NCBI GenBank assembly: GCA_905370385.1
Contig: CAJPKN010000079.1
Location: 1 to 7,146, forward strand
Direction of reading: 5' to 3'
DNA: 7,146 nucleotides
Source of the DNA: Stomatobaculum longum
GTDB taxonomy: Bacteria > Bacillota > Clostridia > Lachnospirales > Lachnospiraceae
Shown: one piece after another, positions 4,797 to 7,146 of the stretch
How positions within the stretch are numbered: the first letter of the stretch is position 1
How the letters are laid out: the number at the start of each line of letters is the position of its first letter
Translations under genes and position numbers: made by a program
Notes under the pieces: model-generated
Told to the model about the DNA's origin: nothing
The model's database searches: none
Seen by the model: only the letters and a program-made list of their open reading frames with translations

Positions 4797-5747
4797 ATGA
4801 AACGCAAATATCTCGCTGCCGCAGCACTCCTTGCGGCGCTTGCGCTCACCCCGGCAATGAACAGCTTTGCCGCGAGCGGCTGGACTTCCGAAAACGGCAA
4901 CTGGGTGTATTACGACAACAGCGGCAATCGCCACAAGGGCTGGATTCAGACCAAGGACGGTTACTACTATATGGATCCTTCGAGCGGCGTTATGCTCAAG
5001 GGCTTCCAGAAGATTGACGGCAAGTGGTACTACTTCAGCAGCGACGGCCTCATGCAGACCGGTTGGATTAAGGACGAGGGCAAGTGGTATTACTGCCTCG
5101 AAGACGGTGTTCTGGTGCAGGAGAACTGGCTCAAGGTCGGCGACAACTACTTCTTTATGCGCGGCACCGGTGAACTTGCGGTGGGCTGGCGCAACATGAA
5201 CAACAGCTGGTACTACTTCAAGGCAGACGGGCGCTGCGCGTTCAAGTGGATGAAGATCGGCAACGACTGGTTCTGGATGGGTACGGACGGCAAAATGAAG
5301 ACCGGCTGGCAGCAGATTGACGGCATCTACTACTACTTCGGCCAGGACGGCAAGATGAAGTCCGGCTGGCTCTCCGACGGCACCAACCGCTACTACATGG
5401 ATCCGGAGAGCGGCAAGATGGTCCACAACTGGAAGCAGATCAACAACGCGTGGATGTTCTTTGACGCAAACGGCCACATGATGACCGGTTGGATTCATGT
5501 GAACGACCACTACTACTACCTCGGCACAGACGGCAAGATGGTCAGCAATACGACCCTTACGCTGAACGGCGTGAGCTATACCTTCGACGGCAACGGCGCT
5601 TACACCGGAAACGAGAGCGTTCCGGCAACCGAAGTGAGCATCTACAAGGAGCCGAAGCAGGAGGCAGAGACCGCAAGCGCGAGTACCGGCGGCAAAAAAG
5701 GCCTTCCGAGCGACAAGACCACAGGCCCCGGCGTAAAGAAGAATTGA
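4797..5747 (+). CDS. Secreted protein made of choline-binding-type repeats
   Basis: The protein has 316 residues. The ATG at 4797 has an AAGGAGG site (4783-4789) with 7 nt spacing. The signal peptide is MKRKY plus an Ala/Leu core, cleaved after NSFA at residue 25. Residues 26-271 are twelve repeats of 20-22 residues, eleven good and the last degenerate; the unit is close to GWxxxxGxWYYFxxDGxMxT, with aromatic residues in the positions that line choline sites in pneumococcal choline-binding proteins. Residues 272-316 are a non-repetitive, Lys/Glu/Thr-rich tail ending in KKN. There is no catalytic domain and no LPXTG motif, so it is probably an anchor, spacer or adhesin-like wall protein attached through its repeats. 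It sits 92 nt after the fusion gene and 7 nt before the GH25 gene, with which it very likely shares a transcript. Repeat ligand is inferred from family and context; glucan or teichoic acid without choline remain possible. Confidence 0.92.
   Translation: MKRKYLAAAALLAALALTPAMNSFAASGWTSENGNWVYYDNSGNRHKGWIQTKDGYYYMDPSSGVMLKGFQKIDGKWYYFSSDGLMQTGWIKDEGKWYYCLEDGVLVQENWLKVGDNYFFMRGTGELAVGWRNMNNSWYYFKADGRCAFKWMKIGNDWFWMGTDGKMKTGWQQIDGIYYYFGQDGKMKSGWLSDGTNRYYMDPESGKMVHNWKQINNAWMFFDANGHMMTGWIHVNDHYYYLGTDGKMVSNTTLTLNGVSYTFDGNGAYTGNESVPATEVSIYKEPKQEAETASASTGGKKGLPSDKTTGPGVKKN
4872..5609 (+). repeat. Tandem ~60-nt coding repeats (choline-binding-type motif)
   Basis: Twelve units of 60-66 nt encode the repeat array of the 4797-5747 protein. 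Unit starts by residue are 26, 48, 69, 89, 110, 130, 150, 170, 190, 211, 231 and 251. Phrases such as GGCAAGTGGTACTACTTC and GACGGCAAGATGAAG recur nearly unchanged, so the array could gain or lose units by slippage or recombine with the related array at 6499-7146. Confidence 0.85.
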
Positions 5748-5749
5748 GG
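5746..5749 (+). promoter_or_regulatory. Ribosome site of the GH25 gene overlapping the previous stop codon
   Basis: GAGG at 5746-5749 shares two bases with the TGA stop (5745-5747) of the preceding gene and sits 5 nt from the ATG at 5755. The short match and tight spacing suggest translational coupling. No other ATG is available until residue 79 of the GH25 domain, so this decides the start. Confidence 0.6.
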
Positions 5750-5754
5750 CTCTC

Positions 5755-7146
5755 ATGCAGAGAACGGTCAAACGGCTCTCGGCCGCAGCGCTGAGCGCTA
5801 CCCTGCTCTTTTCTCTCTGCCTGAGCGCCTACGGCGCAAACAAGCTGACCCGCCAGTCGAAAGGCACTTACCGTCTCTTTGACGGAAGTGCCACGATTGA
5901 CGGCGTTAGACACCGCGGTGTGGATGTGAGTCACTGGCAAGGCGATATCGACTGGCAGAAAGCAGCCGCGGACGATGTGGACTTCGTGATGCTCGGCACC
6001 CGCTACAAAGGGGATACCGACCCGAAGTTCCGCGAGAACGCGGACAATGCCGTCAAGGCAGGCGTCAAACTGGGCGCCTACATTTACTCCTATGCGACCA
6101 CACCCGAGGAGGCGGCTAAGGAGGCGGACTTCATTCTGAAGCTCGTCAAGGACTATCCCATCTCCTATCCGATTGCCTTCGACGCGGAAAATGAAAAAAC
6201 GCTCGGTGCTCTCTCGAAAGATCAGATTACCGAAATTGTCCACACCTTTTGCAAGAAGATTAGCGATGCGGGCTACTACCCCATACTCTACGCGAACGAC
6301 TACTGGTTGCAGAACAAGCTTGACATGAACGCCCTCTCGCAGTACCCGGTCTGGGTCGCCGCCTACGAGCGCATGCCGAAGTACGACCGCTATGTGATGT
6401 GGCAGGGCACGGACTCCGGCAGCGTGGCGGGCGTACAGGGCAATGTGGACATTGACCTCCAGTTCGTGGACTTCTCGGATAAAATTCCGGCGGACAGCTG
6501 GAAAAAGTTCGACGGTGTGTGGTACTACTATCAGAACTACCGCATGCAAAAGAACGCGCTGATATTTGACGGCAAGGCCTCCTACTATATGCAGGACGAC
6601 GGCACCGTGTTCACCGGCGGTTTTAAAGAGGTCGATGGTGCCAAGCGCTATTTTGAGCCCGCAAACGGCAAGATGTGCATCGGCTGGCAGCAGGTTGACG
6701 GCAAGTGGTATCACTTTTCCGAAAGCGGCGCGCTTCAAATCGGCTGGTTCTCCGACGGCGGCAAGTTCTACTATGCGGGCCCGGACGGCACGATGCAGAC
6801 CGGATGGCTCGATGATAGCGGCAGCCTCTACTACCTCAATCAGGACGGTTCGATGCAGACCCGCTGGCTCATGCTCGCGGGCAACTGGTACTTCCTCGGC
6901 GATGACGGCGTCATGGAAAAAGGCCGGCAGACAGTCGATTCGCTCAGCTACTACTTCGGCGCGGACGGCGTGATGCAGACCGGCTGGCTGAAGCTTGACG
7001 GCAAGTGGTACTTCCTCGGACAGAGCGGTGTCATGAAGACCGGCTGGGCACAGGACAGCGGCAAGTGGCACTACTTCGATGCGAACGGTGTCATGCAAAA
7101 CGGCTGGCAGAAAATCGGCGGCAGCTGGTACTACTTAAACGGCAGC
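5755..7146 (+). CDS. GH25 muramidase (lysozyme) with C-terminal choline-binding-type repeats, 3' end outside window
   Basis: An open frame of 464 codons runs off the end without a stop. Residues 1-28 form a signal peptide (MQRTVKRL, hydrophobic core, cleavage around SAYGA). Residues ~54-240 are a glycoside hydrolase family 25 domain, which cuts the N-acetylmuramic acid beta-1,4 N-acetylglucosamine bond of peptidoglycan. It has RGVDVSHWQGDIDW (54-67, D57), the catalytic D-x-E in AFDAEN (D143, E145), YYPILYAN, VWVAAY, VMWQG and the closing NVDIDLQF (D232, D234). From residue 249 there are at least ten repeats, strictly 20 residues long from residue 310, of the form GWxxxxGKWYYFxxDGxMQT. The layout, catalytic domain first and repeats last, is that of the pneumococcal phage lysozyme Cpl-1. 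Two units are degenerate (RW at 370, GR at 390). The enzyme should act outside the cell in wall turnover, separation or lysis of neighbours. No phage genes are visible, so a chromosomal autolysin is the simpler reading. Confidence 0.93.
   Translation, partial: MQRTVKRLSAAALSATLLFSLCLSAYGANKLTRQSKGTYRLFDGSATIDGVRHRGVDVSHWQGDIDWQKAAADDVDFVMLGTRYKGDTDPKFRENADNAVKAGVKLGAYIYSYATTPEEAAKEADFILKLVKDYPISYPIAFDAENEKTLGALSKDQITEIVHTFCKKISDAGYYPILYANDYWLQNKLDMNALSQYPVWVAAYERMPKYDRYVMWQGTDSGSVAGVQGNVDIDLQFVDFSDKIPADSWKKFDGVWYYYQNYRMQKNALIFDGKASYYMQDDGTVFTGGFKEVDGAKRYFEPANGKMCIGWQQVDGKWYHFSESGALQIGWFSDGGKFYYAGPDGTMQTGWLDDSGSLYYLNQDGSMQTRWLMLAGNWYFLGDDGVMEKGRQTVDSLSYYFGADGVMQTGWLKLDGKWYFLGQSGVMKTGWAQDSGKWHYFDANGVMQNGWQKIGGSWYYLNGS
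6499..7146 (+). repeat. Tandem 60-nt coding repeats of the GH25 protein (continues past window)
   Basis: Units begin at residues 249, 288, 310, 330, 350, 370, 390, 410, 430 and 450. From 310 on the period is exactly 60 nt. Conserved nucleotide phrases include GGCAAGTGGTA and GTGATGCAGACCGGCTGGCT. The array is cut by the window edge, so the total number of units is unknown. Confidence 0.85.

Noticed and set aside
4872..5609. CRISPR-like or satellite repeat
   Set aside because: The 60-nt periodicity is in frame and encodes aromatic/Gly protein repeats; there are no constant repeats with unique spacers.
4737..5771. 344-codon minus-strand open frame
   Set aside because: It is a shadow of the repeat array at 4797-5747, which has a strong ribosome site and signal peptide on the plus strand.
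5557..7098. 513-codon minus-strand open frame
   Set aside because: It is antisense to the GH25 gene and its repeats; the periodic Val/Leu/His-rich product is a shadow of the 60-nt repeats. The plus strand has a signal peptide and catalytic motifs.
5755..7146. Prophage endolysin
   Set aside because: The Cpl-1-like layout allows it, but a signal peptide is present, and no holin or other phage gene is seen; a chromosomal wall hydrolase fits the neighbours better.

Overview
The window reads as a piece of chromosome from a moderately GC-rich, low-G+C-phylum (Bacillota) anaerobe, most likely an oral or gut Lachnospiraceae-type bacterium. The reasons are strong AAGGAGG ribosome sites, sigma-A-type promoters, Gram-positive signal peptides, and secreted proteins built from aromatic/glycine-rich choline- or glucan-binding repeats. 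The genus cannot be fixed from the sequence; an oral, roughly mid-50s %GC member such as Stomatobaculum is only a guess.

Layout. Positions 1-290 (minus) hold the N-terminus of a secreted Trp/Tyr-rich protein cut by the window edge, with a clear promoter at 338-366. A hairpin terminator at 460-485 ends the next minus gene, 542-2215. That gene encodes a 557-residue secreted repeat protein with three copies of a ~105-residue supermodule and acidic insertions. A 707-bp divergent intergenic region (2216-2922) follows. It carries two tandem minus-strand promoters, phased TTACA repeats, an orphan 13-bp hairpin with a T5 tail, a perfect and a near-perfect DnaA box, a long pyrimidine-rich tract, and the plus-strand promoter of the next gene with a 9-bp inverted repeat at its start site. 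The plus strand then holds three genes: 2923-4704, 4797-5747 and 5755 to beyond the window end.

The central gene (2923-4704) is a three-part fusion: an N-terminal winged helix-turn-helix, a LicC-like CTP:phosphocholine cytidylyltransferase, and a LicA-like choline kinase. It can account for choline to phosphocholine to CDP-choline in one polypeptide. Next to it lie a secreted protein made almost only of choline-binding-type repeats (4797-5747) and, 7 nt further on, a GH25 muramidase with a C-terminal repeat array of the same type (5755 onward).

Working model (inference). The fusion enzyme activates choline so that phosphocholine can be placed on a surface polymer, and the flanking secreted proteins dock on that polymer through their repeats, as in pneumococcus. 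The winged helix may make the enzyme a self-regulating 'trigger enzyme' acting at the inverted repeat in its own promoter. No choline transporter (LicB) or phosphocholine transferase (LicD) is in the window, so the ligand of the repeats is not proven. CDP-choline could instead feed phosphatidylcholine synthesis, as I recall for the Treponema LicCA fusion. The GH25 gene is a strong, easily missed call because it runs off the end without a stop codon.
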